From Bordetella parapertussis (GTDB lineage Bacteria; Pseudomonadota; Gammaproteobacteria; Burkholderiales; SG8-41): 60,823 nt of DNA. The stretch lies in NCBI GenBank assembly GCA_945864585.1, contig CAMBCF010000010.1:1-60823 (forward strand). The letters are read 5' to 3'. The notes beneath the pieces were generated by a model, which saw nothing but the letters and a program-made list of their open reading frames with translations, did not search any database and had not been told where the DNA came from. This document shows positions 41,657 through 50,655 of the stretch, in pieces; the stretch's first letter is position 1, and every line of letters starts with the position of its first letter. A program made the position numbers and the translations under genes.

Positions 41657-43369
41657 TCATGCATGGGCTATCGATTTCCACGACCGTACCAGGTACTCTG
41701 CGGTCCGCCACCCCAGCGCCTGCGCGGTCAGCGTCGGATTGTGCGAACCGCTGGTGCCCATCACCGAAGCGCCGATGATGCCGAGATTGGGTACTTCGTG
41801 CGCAAAACCCCAGCGGTTGACGACATTGGTGTCCTTGTTGTCACCCATGCGCGTGCCACCATAGGCGTGCGTGGATGGCCCCATGGTGCCGGCCGGACCA
41901 CGCTCGACGGCAATCGCACCCGCCTCGTTGAACCACTGCGTCATGCGATCCTGCATGTAGGCGCCGATGCGCTTGTCGTTGTCCTTGAAGTCGGCGGTAA
42001 TCCGCGTCACCGGAAACCCGAGCGGATCTTTCACCGTAGGGTCGAGGTCCAGATAATTATCCTCGTACGGCAGCGTGCTTTTTTGGATGTAAGCGAGGTT
42101 CCAGCGGTCGGCGTTCTGGCTTATAAACGATTTCCATCCGGCGCCCCACGTCGGCGCCTTGCCGAAGGTGCTCATGCTGGCCGCGACGATGGGCCGGCGG
42201 TCGGAGTACACCCACATATTGCCGCCGCCGATGAAATCGAGATTTGAATGATCAAAGTTGTCGTCGGCGTAGTTGTCAACCGCCACGCCCTGCGCCGGCA
42301 TACCGTACCAGGCGTTGATGTCGAACGGAAACAGCGCCGTGAGCGTCGAAGCCGTGTTGTGGGTGAAATAATGCCGCCCTACTTGACCATTGTTGTTGGC
42401 AAGACCGTTTGGAAACGGCTTTGATTTCGACAGCAGCATAAGACGCAAGTTTTCGTAGGTGTAGCTCCCCAGCAGCACCACCTCAGCCGGCTGAAAATAT
42501 TCCTGTCCGCCGTTGAGGTAGTTCACGCCGCTGACGCGTCCGGTGCGCTCATCGACCGCGATGGTGGTGACATGCGCCTGATCGACAACCTTGAGCCGCC
42601 CGGTCTTCTGCGCCTTCGGAATGGTGCTGACCGCGGTCGAATTCTTGGCATGAATGTGACAGCCGCCACGATTGCAGTAGCCGTGGTACACGCAACCGGG
42701 CCTGTCATCGAAGACCTGCGAATTAATCGCCGCCGGCCCCGGAAACGGGTGCCAGCCCAAGCGCCTGGCCGCAGCACCCATGTGTTCGGTGAACTCGGTG
42801 CCGCGCAACGGCGGCATGGGAAACTCGCGCCTGCGCGGGCCTTCGAATATGTTGCCCGCCGGATCAATCCTGCCATTGATGTTGCCTGCTTTGCCGGAGA
42901 TGCCGACTTCGTATTCGACTTTGTCGTAATAAGGTTCGAGTTCGTCGAGACCAAACGGCCAGTCCTCCACCGTCGAGCCTTTGGGTATGCGCGCAGCACC
43001 ATAGCGCCTGATGGTCTCACTCACCGTTTTGAAGTCCCACGGATTCAGCCGCCAGCTCTGCGCCCAATAGTGCAGCGAGGTGCCGCCCACCGCATTCATC
43101 ATCGGATGCATCGGAAAACGCGGCGAATAGGGCGCCTTGTCGTGCGGGCGATGGGTGGGAATTTCGCGATTCGCCTTCTGCACCGACATCGGCCAGCCAC
43201 GAAAATTGTTGCTGATCTCGTCGGGTGCAAAATCTTTTGCAGACAGCCACGTACCCGCCTCCAGCCCGATCACCTCGCACCCGGCGCGCGCAAGCGGCAG
43301 CACAGCAACGCCGCCCACTGCACCCAGCCCGACCACCACCACATCGGTCTTCTTCAGATTAATGGCCAT
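41657..43369 (-). CDS. GMC-family flavoprotein, gluconate 2-dehydrogenase large-subunit-like
   Basis: The 570-residue protein has the FAD motif VVVVGLGAVGGVAVLPLA, the sequence NAVGGTSLHYWAQSWR typical of membrane-linked GMC dehydrogenases, CVYHGYCNRGGCHIHAKNST with a Cys-rich loop, and the C-terminal GMC motif THAYGGTRMGD and SGSHNPTLTAQALGWRTAEY with the catalytic His-Asn pair. Its start overlaps the end of the subunit 3 gene by 11 bases. With subunit 3 it forms a periplasmic dehydrogenase, probably exported by the Tat signal of its partner. The cytochrome c subunit of classical complexes is missing. Confidence 0.9.
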   Translation of the reverse strand: MAINLKKTDVVVVGLGAVGGVAVLPLARAGCEVIGLEAGTWLSAKDFAPDEISNNFRGWPMSVQKANREIPTHRPHDKAPYSPRFPMHPMMNAVGGTSLHYWAQSWRLNPWDFKTVSETIRRYGAARIPKGSTVEDWPFGLDELEPYYDKVEYEVGISGKAGNINGRIDPAGNIFEGPRRREFPMPPLRGTEFTEHMGAAARRLGWHPFPGPAAINSQVFDDRPGCVYHGYCNRGGCHIHAKNSTAVSTIPKAQKTGRLKVVDQAHVTTIAVDERTGRVSGVNYLNGGQEYFQPAEVVLLGSYTYENLRLMLLSKSKPFPNGLANNNGQVGRHYFTHNTASTLTALFPFDINAWYGMPAQGVAVDNYADDNFDHSNLDFIGGGNMWVYSDRRPIVAASMSTFGKAPTWGAGWKSFISQNADRWNLAYIQKSTLPYEDNYLDLDPTVKDPLGFPVTRITADFKDNDKRIGAYMQDRMTQWFNEAGAIAVERGPAGTMGPSTHAYGGTRMGDNKDTNVVNRWGFAHEVPNLGIIGASVMGTSGSHNPTLTAQALGWRTAEYLVRSWKSIAHA

Positions 43370-44018
43370 GACTGCTCCCTTTCGCGAACATCGGATCCGC
43401 ATAGGCCGACTGGCGATGCGGCTTCACCTTTACACCGAGACGCTGTTCCTCCGGCGCCACCGCCATGCGTATGCCGGGATAGCCGATCATGTCCCAGCCG
43501 ACAAAATTGGCATTGCCACCATAAAAAGGATCGCAGAACGTGCCCTGTATGGTGTGGTTGCGCACCAGGTTAAAAAACGCCGCCGAGTTTGGGGTAAATC
43601 CTTTGGCTGCGTTTTTCTGCATCGCCGTCAACAACTCATCCTGAGTGGCCGGCGACAATGCCGCAAACGCGGCGCCTTTGCTCGACTGCGCATATGCATC
43701 CAGCGCCGCAAGTCCTGCCGCGTAGGCTTTGCGTGAGCCGGCAAGCGCACCCGCAAGCGAACGGTCGATGTAGTCGGCGGCGCGCGCTTCCTTCGCACCC
43801 GGCCCGCTTACGTCGCTTGGAATGAGTCGCGCGACCATGGCTTCGAGAATGGCGGATTCGGCGGCGGTGAGCGCCTGCAGTGCGCCGCGTGGTGGCGCCA
43901 CGTCCGCCGCACGAGCCACTGCCGGTGGCAACATGCCTGCCGGCAGCGCTGCTGCAGCACCCATCGCCGCGACACCCTTTAGCGCTTTGCGCCGGCTGTT
44001 GTATTTATAGTCCGCCAT
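43359..44018 (-). CDS. Gluconate 2-dehydrogenase subunit 3-family protein with Tat signal
   Basis: The 219-residue protein starts with a twin-arginine signal (NSRRKALKGVAAMGAAAALP, then ARAAD). The small-subunit fold follows: LTAAESAILEAMVARLIPSD, DYIDRSLAGALAG, FFNLVRNHTIQGTFCDPFYGG and WDMIGYPG. The last two are diagnostic for the family. It should piggy-back the flavoprotein across the membrane and form the complex with it. CGGAGA precedes ATG 44018. Confidence 0.9.
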   Translation of the reverse strand: MADYKYNSRRKALKGVAAMGAAAALPAGMLPPAVARAADVAPPRGALQALTAAESAILEAMVARLIPSDVSGPGAKEARAADYIDRSLAGALAGSRKAYAAGLAALDAYAQSSKGAAFAALSPATQDELLTAMQKNAAKGFTPNSAAFFNLVRNHTIQGTFCDPFYGGNANFVGWDMIGYPGIRMAVAPEEQRLGVKVKPHRQSAYADPMFAKGSSHGH

Positions 44019-44067
44019 GTCGAATCTCCGTTTGGTGATTTGCAATGTCTGATTAAAGCAGTATGCC

Positions 44068-44886
44068 TCAGTTGCGCGTGCGCAAAATAAAATCACGCAC
44101 CTCCTGTGCACAGGTGTTTGCGTGCGTCGCGGCAACATGAAATGAATCGCCCGGCAGCGCAAGCAGTGTGGAATTTGGAATCTTCTGCTGCCATGCCCGC
44201 ATTTCCTCCACCGAACCCAGCGCACTGCCCTCGGTGGTGATCACCAATGTCGGGCACTTGATGTGCGGCAAATCCGCGGCAACATCCCAGCTCGGTATCG
44301 TCGACATAAACCCCAGCGCGGTTGATTTTGCCGTGCGCCCCATCAGATTGTTCGCCCACCACGCGAGACCCTGCGGCGGAAAGTCGCTGCCGAGACGGCC
44401 CGCCATGGTGCTGTGCGCCCAGCTCGCCATGCCTTCGCGTTCGATCAGCGCAAGCCAGGCATCGAGGGTGCCGGGCTGGTGATCGCGGCGCGGCGGCGGC
44501 GTGCCAACCAGCGTGAGCGTCAACACGCGCTCTGCGTAGCGCGCGGCAAAGCGCCTTGCGATGGTGCCGGCGATTTTGGCGCCCACCAGATGATAACGTT
44601 CGATACCCAGTTGCTGCATGAGATTTGCAAAGTCATCGACGACGCGGTCCAGCACCCACGGATAGCTGCGCGGCATCGGCGTGGAGGCGCCAAAGCCGCG
44701 CATGTCAGGACGAACCACGCGAAAGTGGCGCGCGAGGTGCGGCACCCAGCCAAACCACATGGCACCGCTTTCGGCATTGCCGTGCAGCAGCATTATGGTT
44801 TCCGGCTTGCGCCACGGATCGGTGAAATCATCAACTACGTAATGCAGTTCCAGGTCATCGGCTACCTGTGCTGTGGGCATCGGCAT
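44068..44886 (-). CDS. Alpha/beta-hydrolase-fold protein without the serine nucleophile
   Basis: The 272-residue protein has the oxyanion segment MLLHGNAESGAMW, the strand VVRPDMRGFGAST and the terminal histidine in GDSFHVAATHA. The nucleophile elbow, normally GxSxG, reads LVGAKIAGTIA, so Lys takes the serine position. It may be a cofactor-independent oxygenase-like, lyase-like or non-catalytic member. It is the first gene of the minus-strand operon with the dehydrogenase subunits (49-base gap). Confidence 0.85.
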   Translation of the reverse strand: MPMPTAQVADDLELHYVVDDFTDPWRKPETIMLLHGNAESGAMWFGWVPHLARHFRVVRPDMRGFGASTPMPRSYPWVLDRVVDDFANLMQQLGIERYHLVGAKIAGTIARRFAARYAERVLTLTLVGTPPPRRDHQPGTLDAWLALIEREGMASWAHSTMAGRLGSDFPPQGLAWWANNLMGRTAKSTALGFMSTIPSWDVAADLPHIKCPTLVITTEGSALGSVEEMRAWQQKIPNSTLLALPGDSFHVAATHANTCAQEVRDFILRTRN

Positions 44887-44916
44887 ACTCCTGTTCGACT
44901 TAAATCGTGAAGGCGT

Positions 44917-44976
44917 TCAAAATACGCACTGCACCCCCGCCGACTTGACTACTTTGGCCCATACCGCGATCTCGCG
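44917..44976 (-). pseudogene. C-terminal remnant of a Bug receptor gene
   Basis: The minus strand encodes REIAVWAKVVKSAGVQCVF and a stop, the standard Bug ending (compare KYANVVKTSGLKI at 18186). Nothing upstream in this frame continues the protein, because the GST gene begins there. It is a relic of a ninth receptor gene. Confidence 0.6.
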
Positions 44977-44995
44977 CGCGCGGTGTTGCGGTGGC

Positions 44996-45607
44996 TTACC
45001 GGCGCGACGGCGCCGCGGTCGCCACAAACGACGCTCGCGTGGCAATCCGCCCAAACCAGTCACACAGCTTCGGATGCCCCGGCCGCCACTGCAGATCAGG
45101 ATTGCGGGCTTCCATGCCGAGGGCGCAGGCGAGCGTGATCTGCGCCATGTTGAGTGGGCCACGCATCCACGGATGATCGATTTCGGCCTCCCACAGGTCA
45201 ATCATGCGCACACTGCGTGCGGTTTCGTGTTTGATGGTCGTCGGCGAACGCTCATCTTCGGGCCGCGCATTCTCGCGGCTCCACACCGCGAGACCATCTG
45301 CCATGCTGCGCGCCAATGCTTCGAGACGGCGCGCTTCCCAGCCGGCTTCTGTCGCCGGCACATTGAAGGCGGGCTTGCCGTCCAGTTGATCGAGGTAGGC
45401 GCAGATCAGCGCGGATTCCTCCAGCCCGACGCCGTCGTCACGCATGAGATAAGGCACGCGACCGGACGCATTGATGTGATAGTAGGGGCTGTTCGCACTG
45501 CGCGTTTGCGCGAGGATGATTTCCACGCGACTCTGCAGCCCCTTCTCGATAATGACGATGCGCGCGATGCGCGCGTAGGGGGAACCTTCGGTGATGTAGA
45601 GTTTCAT
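44996..45607 (-). CDS. Glutathione S-transferase family protein
   Basis: The 203-residue protein has the thioredoxin-like N-terminal domain (MKLYITEGSPYARIARIV; ASGRVPYLMRDDGVGLEESA with the glutathione-binding Pro and Glu-Ser) and the helical C-terminal domain (NMAQITLACALGMEARNPDL). The SPYARI segment places the likely catalytic Ser near residue 9. The C-terminal end FVATAAPSRR meets the Bug remnant. Stress or catabolic isomerase role; substrate unknown. Confidence 0.88.
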   Translation of the reverse strand: MKLYITEGSPYARIARIVIIEKGLQSRVEIILAQTRSANSPYYHINASGRVPYLMRDDGVGLEESALICAYLDQLDGKPAFNVPATEAGWEARRLEALARSMADGLAVWSRENARPEDERSPTTIKHETARSVRMIDLWEAEIDHPWMRGPLNMAQITLACALGMEARNPDLQWRPGHPKLCDWFGRIATRASFVATAAPSRR

Positions 45608-45671
45608 ATCTGATTAATTTCCACGCTCGAGTCCGCGGGCTAAAGCATTGTAGAGCAACCTGCCGAGACAC

Positions 45672-45776
45672 GTAGCCCGGATGCAGCGTAGCGCAATCCG
45701 GGAATCAGGTTTTCACTCTACCCATCACATGCTGACTTGTCCGGCACTGATTTCCCCGGATTTCATCCGGGCTACG
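45672..45776. repeat. GTAGCCCGGAT-type inverted repeat
   Basis: The left unit is 45672-45703 (GTAGCCCGGATGCAGCG ... AATCCGGGA) and the right unit is 45754-45776 (CCCCGGATTTCATCCGGGCT and following bases). The word GTAGCCCGGA is shared with the pair at 8301-8427. It fills the space between the GST and MetX-like genes. Confidence 0.7.
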
Positions 45777-45786
45777 CTGGCCACAC

Positions 45787-46974
45787 TCAACGCGGACAAT
45801 AATCCGCACGCGTGAAATTCCTGGGAATGCGCGGCCCGCTGATGCCCGGCCTGCCGTCGTCGACACGCTTGAGCAGATCGCGAACCTCCGTGGCGAATGT
45901 CGCCAGCGCGTGTGCGCCGCCGGAGGCGCGATGCCCGCCGATGTCATCGTAGTCGACCAGCTTTGCGACCGGGATGTGCTGCATCGCTTCGAGTACGCCA
46001 CCCTCGCGCGGCGGGTGCAACTGATCCTGACAATTCGGAAACATCAGCACCCGCGCGCGTATCGAACGCGCGGCTGCCACCAGATCACCATTAAATCCCG
46101 GCGTCTGTCCGATATCGTGACTCTGAATCGCCCAACTGCGATAAATCCAGTCGCGCGCCTGCACGTTATTGCCCACCGTCTTGGCGCTCGCCGCGTGAAA
46201 CGCATGCACCTGCTCGCGCGTGGCGAAGCCCTCCTCGAAACCCGCCGCGGACCAACCAACGACGGTCTGAATTTGCAAACCCACGCCGATGCCCGCGCGC
46301 GGCGGATCGTCGTTCGGGTAATTGCCGTCTTGCCATTTCGGATCAAGCATGATGGCCTGGCGTATCGATTCCCAGATGAAATTGCCCTGCCGGTTGCCGC
46401 GCGCCATCGGCGTCTGCGGTATCGCGATCGCCATGAAATCTGGAAAGCTCACCGCCCACTGCATGGTCTCGATGCCGCCCATCGAACTGCCCGCCACCGC
46501 GACCAGGCGCTTGATGCCGAGACACTCGGTCAGCATGCGGTGCTCGGCCTTTACCATATCGCGAATGTTAAAGCGCGGAAACGACATGTTCAAACCGGAG
46601 CGCGTGGGCGACGTCGTCGCATTCGGATCGGTGGACGCCGCACCCAGCGTGTCGGGTTGAATCACAAAATACTTGTTGCTATCGAAAGCCCCTCCCGGCC
46701 TCACCCACGCCGACTGGCTGTTGCGGTTGCCCTGCAGGCCGTGGATGGAGAGGATCGCATTGCTCTTGTCGGCGTTGAGCTTGCCGAAGGTAATGTACGT
46801 CATCCTGAAATCTTGGATGACTTCGCCGCTTTCGAGGATCAGGCCGCCGAGCTGGCAGGTTTGCACTGGGGGTGTTTGGGCGACTGCGGGTTGCACCTGC
46901 AATAGCATGGTCATCGATAGCGCGGCGAACACGCCCGCACGAGACGCTGTCATCAAGCATTGAAACAATCGCAT
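45787..46974 (-). CDS. Secreted MetX-like alpha/beta hydrolase (homoserine acetyltransferase family)
   Basis: The 395-residue protein has a Sec signal (GVFAALSMTMLLQVQPAVAQ), unusual for MetX relatives. The body matches the family: MTYITFGKLNADKSNAIL, FVIQPDTLGAASTDPN, nucleophile VAVAGSSMGGIETMQWA, the acid in FPNCQDQLHPP and the histidine in DIGGHRASGG. Because it is exported, a role in homoserine acetylation is unlikely and an esterase-type activity is inferred. GGAGG lies 8 bases before ATG. Confidence 0.88.
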   Translation of the reverse strand: MRLFQCLMTASRAGVFAALSMTMLLQVQPAVAQTPPVQTCQLGGLILESGEVIQDFRMTYITFGKLNADKSNAILSIHGLQGNRNSQSAWVRPGGAFDSNKYFVIQPDTLGAASTDPNATTSPTRSGLNMSFPRFNIRDMVKAEHRMLTECLGIKRLVAVAGSSMGGIETMQWAVSFPDFMAIAIPQTPMARGNRQGNFIWESIRQAIMLDPKWQDGNYPNDDPPRAGIGVGLQIQTVVGWSAAGFEEGFATREQVHAFHAASAKTVGNNVQARDWIYRSWAIQSHDIGQTPGFNGDLVAAARSIRARVLMFPNCQDQLHPPREGGVLEAMQHIPVAKLVDYDDIGGHRASGGAHALATFATEVRDLLKRVDDGRPGISGPRIPRNFTRADYCPR

Positions 46975-47123
46975 AAAAATTTCCTCCGAGGTTATCCTTG
47001 ACAGTTTCGCGGATCTGCTGAGGTGTCATGCCTTCTGGCTGCGACGGTAAGATTTGCCTAATTGTACTGTGTTATTGATTATGGCATTCTCCGGACATCT
47101 TCATACATCCACGGAGGTTTGTC

Positions 47124-47393
47124 ATGGGAAGCGTTGTAGAAACGCGATTTGAACGCTACGCCGAGGTGATGGTACGGGCGCTGGGGCATGCGGATCGGGC
47201 AGCCCCGGCGCGCCGGTATCTGCGCGGGCTGATGCTGCCAGGGCAACGCAAGAGCGTGGAGCCGATGGCCGCACGGGTGCATCCCGGGGGTGTGCGCTCG
47301 GCACACCAGTCGATGCATCACTTGGTGGCCGAGGCCCAATGGAGCGATACCGCAGTGCTTGCGGCAGTGGCTGGCGAAGTGGTGCCGGTGCTC
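47124..47393 (+). mobile_element. IS701-family transposase, N-terminal fragment
   Basis: ATG 47124 (GGAGG upstream) opens about 90 residues of the IS701 DDE transposase start: RFERYAEVMVRALGHADRAA, YLRGLMLPGQRKSVEPMAAR and HQSMHHLVAEAQWSDTAVLA. The sequence ends before the first catalytic Asp (the expected DDTGFPKKG block is absent) and runs in frame into a Bug receptor. The right side of the element is missing. No terminal inverted repeat could be recognised in 46975-47123. Confidence 0.82.
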
Positions 47394-48146
47394 ACCGAGG
47401 CGTGGGGTCAGCAGGTGATCATCGAAAACCGGCCCGGCGCTGCTGCGATCCTGGGCACCGAAGTTGCCGCGAAAGCATTGCCGGATGGCTACACGTTGAT
47501 GATGAACGGCACCGGCGCGCTGGCCATCAACCCGGGGCTGTATGCAAAACTTCCGTATGACCCGGTGCGCGATTTCGCGCCGATCACCAAGCTGGTGATC
47601 GTGACGCAGACGCTGGTGGTGCATCCTTCGTTGCCGGCGAAAACGGTGAAGGAATTTATTGCCATCGCAAAAGCCAGGCCGGGGCAGCTCAACTATGCGT
47701 CCTTCGGCAACGGGACGGTCAACCACCTGACCACGGAAATGCTGCAGAGTGCAGCGGGCATCCGGCTCGGCAACAACGTAGCGTTCCGCGGTAGCGCCGA
47801 TGCGAATATTCAGGTGATGAGCGGAGAATTGCCGACGATGTTCGATTCGATGACCTCGGTGTTGCCGAACGTCAAATTCGGCAGGCTGCGCGGATTGGCG
47901 GTGTCGAGTGCTGCGCGCTCGCCGTTCCTGCCCCAACTGCCGACCATAGCCGAGTCTGGCTACGCGGGGTTCGAGGTGACCGGCTGGATCGGCGTATTTG
48001 CGCCGTCGAGGACGCCCGATGCGGTGCTGGATAAAATCGACCGCGAATTAATTGCGGTGCTGAAGAGACCGGAGATCAAAGAGCATTTCAATCAGCTCGC
48101 CTTTGTCGCTGCCAGCGAATCGCGGGAAGAGTTCAGACGCCACATC
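47394..48146 (+). pseudogene. Bug receptor fragment fused behind the transposase start
   Basis: From TEAWGQQVIIENRPGAAAIL the frame is a Bug protein lacking the signal peptide and about 60 N-terminal residues. It keeps PDGYTLMMNG, KLPYDPVRDFAPIT, LNYASFGNGTVNHL, FGRLRGLAVSSAARSPF and RDELI-type helices up to EEFRRHI. There the similarity stops (48146), and the same frame runs on to 48476 antisense to the CoA ligase gene. Both ends are thus lost. The chimeric reading frame (450 codons) is open but cannot yield a working receptor. Confidence 0.82.
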
Positions 48147-48223
48147 CCCGCAACCGCGCACGAATCAAATCTGCCTCGACTACCGTGTCAGGTGATAGAG
48201 CATCAAATGTTTCGCGCCCATCA

Positions 48224-50341
48224 CTACCTCAAAACAATCAACGCATCCGCTACAACCACGCCAGACCCCGCCGGCCGCACCAGCACAGGATTCAAATCCA
48301 TCTCGGCAATCCACTCCCGCAGCAACCACGCGAATTCCGACACCGCCGAGAGCATTTGCGCCAGCGCATCGATATCGCGCGGCGCCTGCCCGCGCAAGCC
48401 GGCAAAAACCGGTGATGCCTTGAGTTCGCCGATCATCTCGCGCGCTGTCTCGGTGTCAAAAGGCGCAATGCGGTAAGTCGTATCGCGCAGCGTTTCCGCC
48501 AGCACGCCGCCCAATCCGAACACCACTATCGGTCCAAACACAGGATCATTCAGCACGCCGATAATGGTCTCAAGCCCGTCGCTGATCATCTCGGACACGA
48601 GTACGCCGGCAATCGCCGCCGTGGGCGACGCTTTTTTCGCATTGGCGACGACTTCCACGACCGCGCGTTCGAGTTGGGCATTGTCAGCGACGCCCAGCTT
48701 TACGCCGCCGATGTCGGACTTGTGTGCGATATCGCGCGAAACGATTTTTACTGCCACCGGAAATTGCATGCCATCGGGCAAATGCTTCACGGCAGCGTTT
48801 GCATCGAGCAATACGTCGCGCGTCACGCTGAGGCCAAACTCACGCAGGATTTGCTTGGAGGCATGTTCGTTCAGCGCGCCGCTAGTTGCCGGTAACGCGG
48901 GCAGCTTGCGGCTCGTGGGCAGGTACTCGGTGCTCAGCCGCGCCGACTGTGCGCGTGCGCGGCTGTAATCGGCGAGTTTGTCCATTGCGGCGGCGACGCG
49001 GCGGGGCGTGCCCATCGTCGGGATACCGGCCTTGCGAAAAATTTCTCGTCCCTCGACCGTCATTTCAGGCGGCAGCGCGGAGAAAACAAGCACCGGCTTG
49101 TGGCCGGGGTTGCGTGCAGCGAGTGTGGCAGTGGCGGACTGCACCAAGGTGTCGCCGCCGCCGGTGGCGAGAAACACACCCAATTGATCGATACCGGGAT
49201 CGGCCAGCACCGCTTCGATGCACTCGGTAAACCGTGGCATGTTTTCTTTTTTCTGAAAGCCGGCGGTGAGGTCGATGGGGTTGACCACCGAGCCGATGCT
49301 GGGCACGTGCTCACGCAGTATCGCGCGGGTGGCTTCAGTGAGCGGCGCGAGTGTCAGGCCGTGATCGTCGGCGGCATCCGAAAAACTCACCAGCGATCCG
49401 CCGGAGCCGCTCATCACGGCCACATTGCGCCCGCGCGCCAGACGCCCGCCAACCAGCGTTTGCAGAATATCCACCGCGTCGCCGATGTCGAGGGCTTCGA
49501 CCACGCTACACTGCCTGCAGGCGGCGCGATACACATCGTGGGAGCCGGTGAGGAATGCGGTGTGCGAGGCGGCGGCACGCTTGCCCTGGTGCGTGTTGCC
49601 GGCTTTGATCACGACCAGCGGCTTGCCGGCGGCGAGCGCGCGCCGTGCCGCGGCCATGAAGGCGCGGCCATCGTGCACGCCTTCGAGATAGGCGAGGATG
49701 ACCTTAGTGCCGGGATCATCCACAAGAGCATCGATCAACTCGGTGGCTTTGATGTCGCACTCGGCGCCGCTCGCCACCAGATAACGAAAGCCCACGCCAG
49801 CATAGCCGCACTGGATGACCATGCTGTTGCCGTAACCGCCGCTCTGGATGATGGCGGATACCGGCCCCGGCTTGAGATCGGGCGGGCGCGTGATGCTGCC
49901 AAAACCGGCGTACACATGATCATGCACGTTTTTGTAACCGAGGCAGTTGGGTCCGATGATGCGCACGCCGCCCGCGCGCGCGGCTTCGAGCATCTGGCGT
50001 TCGAGTTCTGCGCCTTCCGCACCCACTTCGCGAAAGCCGCCGCCGACTACTACCGCAAAGCCGATGCCTTTGTGGCTGCATTGCGTGATGACAGCGGGAA
50101 CATATTTCGCCTGCAACACAATCACGGCGACATCGACTGGCCCGTCTATATCGGCAATCGCGCGGTAGCATTTTTTGCCGGCGATTTCTTCGTAGTTCGG
50201 GTTGACCGGATAGATGCCGCATTGATAGCCGTGCCGGTCGAGTGCGTGCAAGGTTTGTCGTCCGGGCCGCGACAGATCGTTGTTGGCGCCGACGATGGCA
50301 ATGCCGCGCGGGTTGAACATGTGGGTGAAGTTGGACGGCAT
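48224..50341 (-). CDS. NDP-forming acyl-CoA synthetase (acetate-CoA ligase family)
   Basis: The 705-residue protein has a CoA-binding domain (FNPRGIAIVGANNDLSRPG), succinyl-CoA-ligase-like domains with the phospho-histidine region KRAAASHTAFLTGSHDVYRA, and a C-terminal ATP-grasp domain (NEHASKQILREFGLSVTRDV, VAVKIVSRDIAHKSDIGGVK, GPIVVFGLGGVLAE, EMDLNPVLV). It activates an organic acid with CoA or makes ATP from an acyl-CoA. It is the last gene of the minus-strand acyl-CoA operon that starts at 53716, though a 314-base gap with a MITE-like insertion now separates it from the others. Confidence 0.92.
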   Translation of the reverse strand: MPSNFTHMFNPRGIAIVGANNDLSRPGRQTLHALDRHGYQCGIYPVNPNYEEIAGKKCYRAIADIDGPVDVAVIVLQAKYVPAVITQCSHKGIGFAVVVGGGFREVGAEGAELERQMLEAARAGGVRIIGPNCLGYKNVHDHVYAGFGSITRPPDLKPGPVSAIIQSGGYGNSMVIQCGYAGVGFRYLVASGAECDIKATELIDALVDDPGTKVILAYLEGVHDGRAFMAAARRALAAGKPLVVIKAGNTHQGKRAAASHTAFLTGSHDVYRAACRQCSVVEALDIGDAVDILQTLVGGRLARGRNVAVMSGSGGSLVSFSDAADDHGLTLAPLTEATRAILREHVPSIGSVVNPIDLTAGFQKKENMPRFTECIEAVLADPGIDQLGVFLATGGGDTLVQSATATLAARNPGHKPVLVFSALPPEMTVEGREIFRKAGIPTMGTPRRVAAAMDKLADYSRARAQSARLSTEYLPTSRKLPALPATSGALNEHASKQILREFGLSVTRDVLLDANAAVKHLPDGMQFPVAVKIVSRDIAHKSDIGGVKLGVADNAQLERAVVEVVANAKKASPTAAIAGVLVSEMISDGLETIIGVLNDPVFGPIVVFGLGGVLAETLRDTTYRIAPFDTETAREMIGELKASPVFAGLRGQAPRDIDALAQMLSAVSEFAWLLREWIAEMDLNPVLVRPAGSGVVVADALIVLR

Positions 50342-50458
50342 GGCGTGTCTCTTCAGCGAGTAAGGTATTATAAGTATATGTTTTAAATGGCTTTATTCGC
50401 AGGCACAAACGTCTTGGGCTACGTAAACGCCTTGCGGAATGTAAACGTCGCTCCCTCC

Positions 50459-50634
50459 CCCAAGGGGCTAATCTATGCACACAAGTCATCTCATGCCGTT
50501 CGCTCTGAGTAAGTCGAAGCATGAATGGCTTGATTTTATGGGTTTTTTTAAGCTGCTCATTCTTCGGTAATATTATGGAAAACTCTTTAATAATCAATTA
50601 GTTGTAAGATGTGTGCATAGATTAGCCCAAGGGG
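50459..50634. mobile_element. 158-bp MITE-like element with 9-bp target duplication
   Basis: The element is 50468-50625. Its ends CTAATCTATGCACACA and TGTGTGCATAGATTAG are perfect 16-bp inverted repeats. CCCAAGGGG flanks it on both sides (50459-50467 and 50626-50634), a classic 9-bp target-site duplication. The interior is AT-rich (TTTAAGCTGCTCATTC) and has no coding region. A diverged relative lies at 8279-8460. Confidence 0.82.
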
Positions 50635-50655
50635 ATACGCTGCGCTCCTTCCAGG

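Noticed and set aside
47394-48476. A 450-residue novel fusion protein as a functional gene
   Set aside because: Both ends of the receptor part are missing, the signal peptide is lost, and the last 110 codons are antisense to the CoA ligase gene. It is better explained as a deletion product.
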